Of a stretch of 64,000 nt of DNA, positions 23,952 through 36,025 are shown in pieces. The notes beneath the pieces are model-generated. The model searched no databases. It was not told the DNA's origin and saw only the letters and a program-made list of their open reading frames with translations. Numbering within the stretch: the stretch's first letter is position 1; every line of letters starts with the position of its first letter. A program made the position numbers and the translations under genes. The DNA comes from Saprospirales bacterium (lineage in GTDB: Bacteria > Bacteroidota > Bacteroidia > Chitinophagales > Saprospiraceae), in contig JADJBL010000027.1 in assembly GCA_016703765.1 (NCBI GenBank), positions 13,429 through 77,428 on the forward strand. The letters are read 5' to 3'.

Positions 23952-26900
23952 ATGAACGGAACTTCTACTTCCGGATTCAGGAATGTATTCCATTTCTGTT
24001 TGCTCCTTGCAGCAATCCTCCTTTTCCCGCTAACGCTTCCCTCGCAAACCGTCCTGATCAACCCCGCAGCTGAAGGGGGTTTTGAATTGGGCGACGGTTC
24101 GTTTGGGGCCAACGGCTGGTCTTTTGACAACGGCGCCGCGACCAATAAATGGTTTACCGGCACCCTACCTCCCGGCTTTACGAACCGCTCGGCCTACGTG
24201 TCGAACGACGGCGGCGTTTCCTGGGCCTACACCATCGATAATATTTCGGTTGTCCATTTTTGGAGAGATGTGACCTTCCCTGCCGGCGAGACCAACATCA
24301 CGGGCTCTTTTAACTGGCAAGCCCTGGGTGAAGCTTCGAGCTGGGATGCCCTGATGATCAGCCTGGCCCCCACCAGCTATACGCCGGTGGCCTCGGCCAC
24401 CACTTCGCCCGGTACAGGCCCGCTTGCCGCGCCCGCCGTGACCCTGGTACAACTCTGGAACGTGGGATCCGTTCAATCCTTTTCATCGCCTATTCCGGTT
24501 TCACTGATCGGCAACTGCACCGCCCCGGTGACCCTTCGGGTAATATTCACCTGGAAAAACGACGGTTCTCTGGGTACGAGCCCTCCGGCCGCGATCGACA
24601 ATATTTCGCTGACCAGCGCAATTCCGACGCCGCCTTCCCCGCTGCCCACGGCCGGGCCTTTTACCATAGATAATACCTCTCCGACGGCGGGGACCAACTT
24701 CAATAATTTTACCGACGCCATCAACTGGCTCAACGGGGCGACCAACTGTCTGGCCACTCCGATCGTGTTCAACGTGGTAGCGGGCCAGCTCTTCAACGAA
24801 GATCCCCCGGAGATCACCGCTTCCGGCGACGCTGTGAATACCATCACCTTCCAGAAATCGGGAGCCGGCGCAAATCCGGTGGTCAGGAGACTTACCCCCG
24901 GTACCATCGCATCTTCGACTACTTTGGGAAACAATGGCGATGCCGTTTTTGTGATCAATGGCGGCGACTATATTACCTTCGACGCCATCGATGCGGAGAC
25001 CGATCCGGCTTTCACCGCAGCGGGAATGATCGAATACGGGTACTACCTCAAAAAGGCCTCCGGGGCCGACGCATGTAAGAACGTAACGATAAAAACTGCA
25101 ACATTACGCTGAACAAGGCCGCGATCTATTCTTTCGGGGTCTATGTGTCGAATAACTCCGGAACGGCGACCGTGACGGTTTCCTCTACCGGCGGACGCAG
25201 CGAGAACATCAAAATATTCAACAACACCATCACCAATGCATACGGCGGGGTTCAGCTGCGGGGCTTTGCCGCTTCTGCCCCCTATGATTTTTACGATCAG
25301 GGCAATGAGGTAGGAGAAAACGGCGGCAACGCGATCACCAACTTCGGTGGCGGCGCCTCCACGACCTACGGAATCTATACGATCTACCAAAACAATTGCA
25401 AACTCAACAACAATAGCATTTCCGGCGGCGATGGAACAACCACCACGCACTATGGAATATTTGCATCGACTTCCAACTCCTCCAACTTCGAGATCAACGA
25501 CAATACCATATCGCTGGTCAACAACTCGACCACCAGCCAGGTATCGGGTATCGGGATGAGCGTAGGGACGATCACTACGCCGGCCAACATCATGGATGTG
25601 AGCGGAAACGACATCACCATTAGCAGGCCTTCGGCCACGACGGGTGTGACGTATTTTATATACAGCACCAGCAATGCGCCCAATTTGCTGAAAGTCACGA
25701 ACAATATCATCCACAACTCGACCCTGGCGGGAACCGGTGCTGTGTATGGTATTTATCAGATCAGTACGCCGCCCAACTATTTGGTCGAGGGCAACACCAT
25801 CCACGATATTACACGCACTGGGACCACGTCAACCTCGCTTTTTTACGGAATTTCCTCTACGGGCAGTTCGACGGTGCTGAACACGACCATCTCCGGGAAT
25901 ACGATCCATACCCTGACCGGGATGGGCTCTACCGGGATCGTCGGCGGGATCAACCTGCTGACCAACCTCACCGCCAATGTTTTTAACAATAAAATATACA
26001 ATATTACCAGCGATAACGCATCCGGCGCAGTGAACGGTATCACCGTGGGGTCGGGCGTCATCACGGGTAAGTTCTACAACAACCTGATCGGCGGCTTGAG
26101 AACCCCCATCGCCAACAACTCGACCGCGATCAGCCCCAACGTGCGCGGGATCAACATCACATCCACCACGGCCAGCTCCAACCTGCTGGTCGCCTACAAC
26201 ACTATTTTCCTCGACGCCACCTCCACCGGAACCAACTTCGGCACGGCCGGGATCTTCCATACTTTTTCGGCTACCGCGACCACGGCGAACCTGACACTTC
26301 GCAACAACCTCGTGGTGAACAACTCCGTACCCAACGGCGTGGGCCGCACGGTGGCATTCCAGCGCTCCGGCGCTTCGACTGCCAACTACAACGAGGCCTC
26401 GAACAATAACCTGCTTTACGCCGGCGCTCCCGGCGCGAGCAGGCTCATCTACGCCGACGGCACCAACAGCGACCAGACGATCGGCGATTTCAAATGCCGC
26501 GTGGCGCCCCGCGAATCGCTTTCGGGTACCGAAAACACCAGCTTCCTCAGCACGGACGGATCCAATGCGGGATTCCTGCATATCAACCCGGCCGTTCCTA
26601 CCCAGGCAGAGAGCGGTGCTATTAATATTGCGGGTATTGAAGAAGATTACGACGGCGATATCCGTCAGGGTAATCCCGGCTACGCCGGATCGGGCTCTGC
26701 GCCAGATATTGGCGCTGACGAAGGCGGTTTCATCGCCAACGACCTGGTTGGGCCTGCTATTTCCTATACTACAGTGCCCAATACCGTCTGCCTGGCCGGA
26801 CCCGACCCTGAGTGCAGCAATCACAGATGCTTCGGGGGTCAATGTGGCCCCGGGTACCAAGCCGCGGCTTTGGTTCAAAAAATCGACCGAAGACAACGTA

Positions 26901-29900
26901 TTGCCCGCCACCAACACTTCGGCCGACAATGGCTGGAAATGGGTGGAAGCGAGCAACGCCTCCTCTCCGTTTGACTTCACGTTTAACTATAGCTTGCTGA
27001 CCAGCCCGGTCGTGGGTGGCGACATCATCCAATATTTCGTCGTGGCCCAGGATTTGCAAGGTACACCCAATGTGGGCGCCTATCAGGTCAGCTTCAACGG
27101 CTGCGGGATACCCTCCAGTGTCGCGCTTTCCTCCGGCCTGTTCCCGGTCAGCGGAACGAGCGCCCTTTCGATCCTGGTCGTGCCGGCGAGCATTGTTGCT
27201 TCTGCTACTCCTGATGCGGTCTGTATCATCGACGACGTGACCCTTTCCATTTCGCCCTCCGATCTGGGCGCGGAATACCAATGGGAAAGTTCTCCCCTCG
27301 GCGCCAACACCTGGTCGCCTATCCCGGGAGCTACGACTGCAACCTATACGGTTTTGAACGTGTCCAGTTCCACCGATTATCGCGCGATCATCAGCTGCGG
27401 AGGCGTACCCATCTCCAGTTCTCCTTCTACCGTCGCATCGGTAGTGGTTTCCAACCCTCAGGTACTTACGACCATCCCGGGCGAAGAATGCGGCCCCGGT
27501 CCGGTATCCGTAGAGCTCGGAGCAACAGCCAGCGGCGGCGCTACCCTGAATTGGTATGCAGCTGCAGCCGGTGGCCAGCCGATCGGAACGGGTAGTGTTT
27601 TCAACACGCCCAACATCACGCAAACAACCACTTATTACGTTGCGGCCAGCGAAGGTGGCGGCAGCGCCAATACCGGGCTTCCCGCCGCTTTTCCCACCGC
27701 CACTTCCGGCGCGGGTTTGGCCAACTTCGGGATCGTTTTCGACGCGGTTTCTACTTTTATCCTGCAGGAAGTGACCATTTACCCGATTGCTGCCACTGCC
27801 AATTTGCCGGGCACCGTCACGATTGCCGTTATCGATGGCACAGGCGCCACCCTGCATTCCACCACCGTGAACATATTCGGTAACCCCGTTGCATCTATTG
27901 TGGGGCAAACAGTTACCCTGGGCTTTGAGATCGCTCCGGGCACCAACCTGAAGCTCCATCATACCGCCAGGAGCGCGGGCATTACCGGGCTTCTTTTCGA
28001 GCCTTCCGCGTCCGCTCCGGGCGGCAACTACGGCTATCCATTTACTATACCAGGGGTGGTTACTCTCCTGCATAGTACCCTCACCGCGCCGCCGACTAAT
28101 ACGCCGCGATTGGACCTTTACTATTACTTCTATAACTGGCTGGTGCTCACCGGTTGCGAGTCTCCGCGCGTCCCCGTCGTGGCTACTGTGCTGAACGAGG
28201 TGGCCGTATGTCCGGATGATTTCACTATTTGCCTCGACGCCCAGCCGATCGTACTGACCGGCGGTACGCCCATCGACGGCGTGTATAGCGGCCCCGGCGT
28301 GAGCAACGGCTTGTTCAATCCCGCCGTGGCAGGAGTCGGCCCCCATGTGATCACTTTTACGTATTGCAATACATCCTGCGAGTTTACCATTACGGTCGAA
28401 GATCCGGTGGCTACGATTTCAATCTTAGAAAATTCGGGTAATTTGGATAACGACGGCGTGATCTGCGCCGGCGACGAAGTGACCCTGACGGCTTCCGCCG
28501 GGGCCTCCTACGAATGGAGCACCGGGGCGACCAGTCAATCCATAGTGGTTTCACCGGGTTCTAACACCAACTATTCCGTAATCGTGACCGACGCCTTTGG
28601 TTGCGATGCGATGGCCAGCACCCAAATCACAGTGAACCCCCTTCCTGTCGCCGCGATCGACCCTGCAGCTCCCGAAATTTGCGTGGGCTTCGAAGTCACG
28701 CTGACGGCTTCCGGCGGTGTTTCCTATGAGTGGAATACTGGCGCTACCAGTGAATCCATCACCGTTTCCCCGGCAATTACGACGATCTATTCCGTCATAG
28801 TTACGGACGCCAACGGCTGCTCCTCCGAAGCATTTGTAACCGTGACCGTGAATAATCCTCCGATCATTCAGGCTCTGGTCACAGAACCGACCGGTTGTGC
28901 TTCCACAAACGGCGCCATCGCCCTGACTTTGACCGGCGCTTCTCCCTATACCTACAACTGGCAAACGCCCAACGGCAGCGGCCTGGTGCAGGGACAGGAA
29001 GACCAGAGCGGCCTGACGGTCGGCACGTATTTCCTCACCGTTACGGATGACAACGGCTGCGTATCCACGGGCGTTTATACCCTCCTGGGTCCCGGCGGCT
29101 GCGATGTTTGCCCGCTTATCACCTCCCTGGCTACCGATCCGACCCCGGCCACTTGTGTCAACGATGATGTCATCCTGACCGCTTCCGGCCTGACGAATAT
29201 GGGAGTCACCTACGGAATTCACTTCAAGTATTCCACTACGCCCCTGGGCGATCCATATAACGGTGGTACTACCATCGCTATCGTGCCCAATGGGGATCTG
29301 ACCAACCTTGGATCCATTGCTACCACGACGACCACTTTCGGCGCAGCCAATACCTATTTCCTGTACGCCATCCTCGACCCGCTGCCGCTCGATCCGACTT
29401 GTCGGCCTTCGACGAGCTCGTCGATTGTGGTAAACCCGAATCCGACTGTCAACGCAGTGGCTAGCCAGGTGGTTTGCAATACCTCTGGCACTACCGCGAT
29501 CGCATTCAGCGGCGCCGTTCCGGGCACGGTTTACAATTGGACCAACAATAATACTTCTATAGGCCTTGCCGCGGCAGGCTCCGGAAACATTCCGTCCTTT
29601 GTCGCAACGAATGGCGGGAATGCTCCGGTGGTTGCCACCATTACCGTTACGCCGGAATACACCAATCTGGGCGTGACCTGCACCGGGCCTTCCACTAACT
29701 TTACCATCACGGTCAACCCGACCCCGACCGTAGCCGATCCGGCCAACCAGTTGCTTTGCGCTGGAGCATCCACTTCGGTTACTTTCTCCGGTACGGTTGC
29801 CGGCACGGTGTTTAGCTGGACGAATAACAATACGGCCATCGGCCTCGGCGCCAGCGGAACGGGTAACATCCTTCCCTTTACCGTGACCAACAACACGGGC

Positions 29901-32900
29901 GCGACATTGACCGCTACCATCACAGTAACGCCCTCTTACACCAACGGCGGCGTAACTTGCATCGGCGCCTCCCAATCCTTCACCATCACGGTGAATCCGC
30001 TGCCGGTGATGAACACTCCTGCCAACCAGGAGCTTTGCGCGGGCAGCCTTACCCAGGCTGTGACCTTCAGCAGCGCGGTGCCGGGCACAGTTTACAATTG
30101 GACCAACAACAACACCTCCATAGGCCTTGCAGCCAGCGGCGCGGGCAACATTGCGGCTTTTACGGCGACCAACAACACGGGTGTGGTTCAGGTGGCCACC
30201 ATTTCGGTGACGCCTTCCTTCACCAGCGCAGGTTTGACCTGCTCCGGCAACGCGGTGACGTTTACTATTACGGTGCATCCCCTGGCTACGGTCAGCGTTG
30301 GCGCCGACCAGACCATCTGCCAGAACCAGTCGGCCAACCTGAGCGCTACTCTTGGCGGTTCTGCTACCAGCGGTACCTGGAGCGGTGGCGCGGGCGCCTT
30401 TGGCAATGCCAATGCCCTGAGCACGACCTACACACCGGCTGCCAGTGAATACGGGACGACCATCACCCTGACCTTCACGACCAACGATCCTGCCGGGCCT
30501 TGCGCGGCGGCTTCCGATGCTTTACAACTTACCATCAATACGCTGCCGATCGTGTTCGCAGGTCCGGATACCCAAATTTGCGAAAACGGTACCCTCGACC
30601 TGACCAGCCTCGGCGCTTCTATCGATGCCAACGGCAGCGGGGTGAGCACCGGAACCTGGAGCACTAACGGTACGGGTACTTTCCAACCTACCAATGCATT
30701 CCCTCCAGGCGCAGTTACTTATGTACCCAGCGCTGCGGACATTGTGGACGGCTCCATTACCATTACGCTTACGACTGCCGACCCTGCGGGTCCCTGCAGC
30801 TCGGTTAGCGATGCATTGGCCCTCACGTTTAGAGGAGAAGAAGCCCTCGTTTGTAACGATACCGTCCAGGTGTCCATCGACGGCGACGGCATCTCCGAAG
30901 TATACCCCGACATGATACTGGAAGGTACTTTTACCGACCAGTTCTTCCAGGTCGAACTCTACAATGGGATCAACTTTGTAGGAAATACAGTGGATTGCGG
31001 CGATATCGGAAAAGTCCTCACAGTCAAAGTGATCGATATCTGCTACGGGAGCTATTGCTGGGGACATATTACCATCGAAGACAAATGGGCGCCCACGGTG
31101 CTCTGCAACGACGTAGTCATTCCTTGTACGGTCGACTACAACAACGTCCCATTCCCCATCGCTACCGATAATTGCGATGCCTTCCCCGAAGTAGAACTCA
31201 CCGGCCAGACCATACTCGCCGATGACCTATGCGTGGACAACGAGGTGGTCGTCCTGCGCACCTTCATTGCGACGGACAATTACGGAAACCAATCCGCTGA
31301 GTGCACCCAGACCATCACGATCGACCGTCCGGATTTTGTGGATTTCCCCAACGACATTCAGTGGGAATGCAGCGTGTACAACCAGAATCCGGCTGTGGTA
31401 GATGCTACTTTCTCCGGTTCCGGTATCCCCGGCAACATCGATGGCGAATACTGCATGTACAACTACACGCACTCCGACCAGATCCTGGGAGCCTGCGGTA
31501 CCACCTTCAAGATCGTCCGCACCTGGACGGTTCTGGACTGGTGTACCGGCCAGGTGGTGACCAGCAACCCGCAAGGCGAGGACAATATCCAGATCATCAA
31601 AGTGGTCGATACGACCCCGCCGGTCGTGATCCTGCCGCCTTACAACGTCCCTGCTAACATCCAGGGCGTTCATCCGCAGCCCTGTACCTCTATCGGCTTC
31701 CTGCAGGCTGCCGATATTACCGACGCCTGCAACACCTGGACGGTGCGCATCTTCACCCCTGTTGGAGAAGCAAACTATGTCAACGGGGTAGACGGCGCTC
31801 AGGGAGGATTTATTCCTTCCCCCGGCCTTGGGCTCGGCACGCATATCATCCATTACCAGGCCGAAGACGCCTGCAATAACATCACCGACCTCTATGTATC
31901 TGTTTCCGTGGTCGACAACATTGTTCCCGCCGCTATCTGCGACGAGATCACGGAGGCCAATCTGAGCTCCGACGGACTGGCTGACGTGTACGCCGAAACC
32001 TTTGACGACGGCTCGCACGACAACTGCTGCCTCGATCAGTTCCAGGTACGCAGGATGAACGGCGACTGCGAAGGCAACTTCGACGATTTTGGTCCTTACG
32101 TTACCTTCTGCTGCTCCGACGCCAGCACTGCCGTGGTCGTGGTCTTCCGCGCAATCGACTGCTACGGAAACTTCAACGACTGCATGGTGACGGTGAACGT
32201 CAACGACAAATTGCCGCCCTATATACTGACCTGTCCGCAAGGCCAGACGATCACCTGCGACAACTACCTGCAGAACTATGCAGCTGGTATTGCCGACGGC
32301 GATTACAGTGTGCTGGATGGCTTCGGCGCCCCGACCTTCTACGACAATTGCGAATACGATCTGACCCACACGGTGAACGTGAACCTTAGCAACTGTACCG
32401 AGGGCACGATCACGCGCTCCTGGACGGCCAACGACGGCAACGGCCCGGCGACTTGCACACAGGTCATCACGGTGACCCATGTATCTGACTGGGTGGTCGA
32501 ATTCCCTGAAGACTTCACGGTACAGTGCACGGATGGGCAACTGCCGGATACGGGCGAACCGGAGATTTTCCACGATGAGTGCGAACTGGTCGCCGTATCG
32601 CATGAGGACGTGATCTTTACCGTAGTTCCGGACGCTTGCTACAAGATCGTACGGACCTGGAATGTGATCAACTGGTGTATCTATGACGATTTCGGATACG
32701 ATGCTTACAGCGAAGCCGGCAAGGCCGAGTGCAACCTGAACGTGGACTGGGACGGCGACGGCGACAAAGACTGCCGCACCTTCCGCGACGGCTGGAACTC
32801 TACGGGCAGCCCGGGCACACCCGACGGCTTCATCACCTGGAAACAGACGATCAAGGTGATCGACGAAGATGCTCCTGATTTCACGATCCCGGCCATCGAC

Positions 32901-34643
32901 GGCTGTATCGTGGACACGGACTGCGACACGGACATCACGCTGCCTTACCCGATCATCACGGACGAATGCTCCCTGTCCTTTGACGTGGACATCACGGGCG
33001 ACCTGGGCAACTTCCTCAACATCACGGGCGACGTAACGGTGGCCGATGTAGAAGTTGGCGAATACGAAATAACCTATGCGGTGACGGACAACTGCGGCAA
33101 CACGAGCTACCAGACGATCACGGTAGTGGTGGAAGACTGCAAACTGCCCACCCCGTACTGCAAAAACGGCGTTATCGTCGAGATCATGCAGACCCAAATG
33201 ATCGAGGTATGGGCTTCCGATCTGGATGCCGGTTCCTTCGACAACTGCGGCCCTGTACAACTGAGCTTCTCTCCGGATGTGAACGACATCAGCGTGATCT
33301 ATACCTGCGACCAGCTGGGCCAGCAAGTGGTTCAACTGTGGGTAACGGATATCTACGGCAACCAGGATTACTGCGAGACCTTTGTGGTGGTGCAGGATAA
33401 CTTCAACCATTGCGCCGGTGGCGTACCGGTGGTTGTTTCCGGTGACATTTCCACGGAAGATAGCGAAGCGGTAGAAGGTGTAAACGTGCAGGTGAACGGC
33501 GGTCTGTTTACGGAAGTAACGGACCTGAACGGGGACTTCAGCTTTGACGCACTTCCCGCCGGCGGCGACTACACGGTCACCCCGATGCTGGATGTAAATG
33601 CAGGTAATGGAGTAACGACCTGGGATCTCGTGCTGATCAGCCGTCACATCCTGGGCGTCCAACCGCTGGACAGCCCGTACAAGATCATCGCAGCCGATGC
33701 GAACAAGACCAACAGCGTCACGACGCTTGACATGGTGGTCATCCGCAAGGTGATCCTCCAGATCGAGCCGAACAACTTCCCGAACAATACCAGCTGGCGT
33801 TTTGTAGACAAGGATTACGTATTCCCGAACCCCGCCAACCCGTTTGTGGCCCAGTTCCCGGAAGTAATCAACTACAACGACCTGGCCGTAAGCGACCTGT
33901 TTGCAGACTTCGTAGCGATCAAAGTGGGTGATGTGAACGGCTCCGCCGCGACCAACGCCACCGATGGCGCCCAGGATCGTACCTTCAACGGTTCGATGAA
34001 CATGGACGTACAGGATCAGGAACTCGTGGCAGGCCAGCGCTACACGGTAGCTTTCGCAGCCGAGGCGATCGACCTGCTGGGTTACCAGTTCACGCTGAGC
34101 TACAACACCCAGGCCGTCGAGGTTGTGGAAGTGGTAGCAGGTGTGGCTACGGAAGAGCACTTCGGAATGCTGTTGGAAGAAGGCGTGATCACGACGAGCT
34201 GGAACGTATCTGAGGCCCGTGCCCTGGCACAAGGCGAGGTACTGTTCAGCCTGGTGATCAAGGCCACGGCAGATGTGACGCTGAGCGAAGTGTTCGGCGT
34301 AAGCTCTGCCTACACGGTAGCCGAGGCATACAATGCGAACAGCGAGTTGCTGGATGTGAAACTGACGTTCAACGGCATGGAGGCGAACAGCTTCGCCCTG
34401 TACCAGAACGTGCCCAACCCCTTCAAAGGGGCGACGGTGGTAGGCTTCACGCTTCCCGCATCGAGCACGGCCAAACTGACGGTGATGGATATCTCCGGTA
34501 AAGTATTGCAGGTAGTGGAAGGCGATTACAGCAAAGGCTACAACGAAGTACGCCTGAGCAACATCCCCGCCACCGGCGTGCTGTACTACCAGCTAGAAAC
34601 TCCGACACACAGCGCGACCCGTAAGATGGTGATACTGAATTAG
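23952..34643 (+). CDS. Giant multidomain T9SS-secreted surface protein (two compensating frameshifts in this sequence)
   Basis: One gene of about 3563 residues read in three pieces (23952-25112, 25085-26815, 26800-34643). At 25091-25095 a run of five A should be six: restoring it gives KNCNITLNKAAIYSFG across the break. At 26801-26803 a C run is one base too long: removing it gives AGPTLSAAITDASG. Together they keep the frame. Approximate order: signal peptide 1-32; jelly-roll-like region to about 230; right-handed beta-helix 370-930; Ig-like repeats 1080-1630; SprB repeat 1636-1716; three PKD-like repeats 1825-2110; two further repeats to 2290; HYR-like Cys-rich region to 3150; carboxypeptidase-regulatory and dockerin-like part 3157-3280; cohesin-like part 3345-3470; type A sorting domain 3478-3563 (YQNVPNPF, FTLPASSTAKLTVMD, GKVL, KMVIL). 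Exported by T9SS, probably adhesin-like. The stop lies in palindrome C. Confidence 0.88.
29437..30281 (+). repeat. Three tandem PKD-like coding repeats in the giant gene
   Basis: Units of about 280 bases starting near 29437, 29723 and 29999 each encode VCNTSG/LCAGAS/LCAGSL followed by TVYNWTNNNTSIGL-like and ATITVTPxYTNxG segments. Units 1 and 3 share an almost identical DNA stretch (GTTTACAATTGGACCAACAA at 29529 and 30088), which points to recent duplication or conversion. Such repeats are prone to misassembly. Confidence 0.8.
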
Positions 34644-34712
34644 TGACTAGTGATCAGTGACTAGTGACTGGTGTTTACCAGTCACTAGTCACCAGTCACT
34701 AATCACCAATAG
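34639..34712. repeat. TGACTAGTGA palindromic element, copy C (between convergent genes)
   Basis: Left arm 34640-34671 has ATTAGTGACTAGTGATCAG and AGTGACTGG units. A TGTTTA loop is followed by the right arm 34676-34709 with CCAGTCACTAGTCACC and AGTCACTAATCACC. It carries both stop codons: AAT TAG TGA for the plus-strand gene (34641-34643) and, on the minus strand, GGT GAT TAG TGA for the PLP enzyme (stop 34699-34701). Confidence 0.92.
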
Positions 34713-35898
34713 CTTGCTCCAGATCCGCCCGAATATCCTCCACATTTTCAATCCCTACGGAAACCCGGATTAGCCCGTCGGTGATGCCGTTTTCCATCCT
34801 CAATTCCCTCGGGATATTCAGATGGGACATGGAAGCCGGGTGCAGGATCAAGGTATCGGCGTCGCCCAGGGTGGGCGCTAGGGTACAGAAGCGAATTTTT
34901 TTCATAAAGGCCACCCCGGCCTCGATTCCGCCTTTCAATTCGAAACTCAACATTCCCCCGAATTGGCTCATTTGTCTTTTTGCCAACTCGTGATCGGGGT
35001 GGGAGGGGAGTCCATTGTAATTGACCCGCTCTACCTTCGGGTGTTTTTCCAGAAATTCCGCCAGTGCCTGCGCGTTTTGGCTGTGGCGATCCATGCGGAG
35101 GAATAATGTTTTCATCCCGTTGTGCACCAGCCAGGCGTCCCAGGGATTGCAATTGGTGCCCGCGAGTTTCATCGCCTGCCAGGCCTTGGTACGCAGCCAT
35201 TCCGCGTCTCGGGAGACCAGCGCGCCGGCGATGGAGTTGCCATGCCCGTTGAGGAATTTGGTGGTGGAGTGGATGATATGGTCGACGCCAAATCGGAATG
35301 GCCGCTGGAGGTAGGGGGTACAAAAGGTATTATCCGCCGCAGTCTGGACCTTGTATTTTCGCGCCAGTCCGACCAGGGCCTCCATATCAACGCAGGCCAG
35401 GGTAGGATTGGCGGGGGTCTCGAAGTAGAGCAGTTTAACGGCCGGGTTGGCTTTGAGGATCATTTCGGTCTTTTCCAGGTCGCGCAGGTCGGTAAACAGC
35501 GTTTCCACCCCGAAGCGCCCGATGATCTTCGAAAATAGTTCGGTGGTGCCTCCGTATAAGTTCCCCTGGGTCAGTATCTTGTCGCCGCTTTGGAGCAGTC
35601 CAAGGACCAGAGTGGAAATGGCCGCCATGCCCGAGCTGACCATAAGGCCTGCCGCTTCTACATCCAGCCCATGGCTCTCCATCGCAACGATCTTGTCGGA
35701 GACGGCCTCGATGGTCGGGTTTCCATACCGGCCGTACACGTGGCCTTTTTCCTTTCCCGCGAAAATATCGATACCCTGGTCGATGGAGGAAAAGGCAAAG
35801 GAGGAGGTCGCGTAGATGGGAAGGATATGCGGGTCGGTGGTGCGCTTTTCCGGCATTTCCCGGACGCATAGCGAGTCAAAATGAAGGTGCTCTGACAT
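34699..35898 (-). CDS. Cys/Met-metabolism PLP-dependent enzyme (methionine gamma-lyase / cystathionine gamma-synthase type)
   Basis: 399 residues of the trans-sulfuration family. Seen: PIYATSSFAF, the cofactor-contacting YGRYGNPT, SSGMAAISTLVLGLLQSGD, ADNTFCTPYLQRP and the PLP lysine K214 in HSTTKFLNGHGN, then SHPDHELAKRQM and the C-terminal IRVSVGIENVEDIRADLEQAI. Methionine gamma-lyase, cystathionine gamma-synthase and gamma-lyase share this pattern; Cys in TNCNPWDAW and FCTPYLQRP does not settle the choice. ATG at 35898 is chosen over a TTG six codons upstream. The last residues Gly-Asp and the stop are encoded by palindrome C. Confidence 0.88.
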   Translation of the reverse strand: MSEHLHFDSLCVREMPEKRTTDPHILPIYATSSFAFSSIDQGIDIFAGKEKGHVYGRYGNPTIEAVSDKIVAMESHGLDVEAAGLMVSSGMAAISTLVLGLLQSGDKILTQGNLYGGTTELFSKIIGRFGVETLFTDLRDLEKTEMILKANPAVKLLYFETPANPTLACVDMEALVGLARKYKVQTAADNTFCTPYLQRPFRFGVDHIIHSTTKFLNGHGNSIAGALVSRDAEWLRTKAWQAMKLAGTNCNPWDAWLVHNGMKTLFLRMDRHSQNAQALAEFLEKHPKVERVNYNGLPSHPDHELAKRQMSQFGGMLSFELKGGIEAGVAFMKKIRFCTLAPTLGDADTLILHPASMSHLNIPRELRMENGITDGLIRVSVGIENVEDIRADLEQAIGD

Positions 35899-35938
35899 TG
35901 GGTTGGATTTAGACAACGGTGATATAGGTTTGGAAAAA

Positions 35939-35946
35939 CAAAAATA
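35939..35946 (-). promoter_or_regulatory. Candidate -7 box for the PLP enzyme gene
   Basis: On the minus strand it reads TATTTTTG, a match to TAnnTTTG, 41 bases before the start codon. The -33 element is not clear. Confidence 0.4.
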
Positions 35947-36025
35947 GCAACTGAGGAGGCGTTTTAATCGTTTACTTCACAGTTACTGGATAAATTAAAA
36001 CAACCGGCAGGCCCGGAAGCCATAG

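Noticed and set aside
31227..34232. A 1001-codon open frame on the minus strand inside the giant gene
   Set aside because: It is a shadow of the repeat-rich, GC-biased coding strand; its protein shows no family features, while the plus strand has clear domains and the sorting signal.
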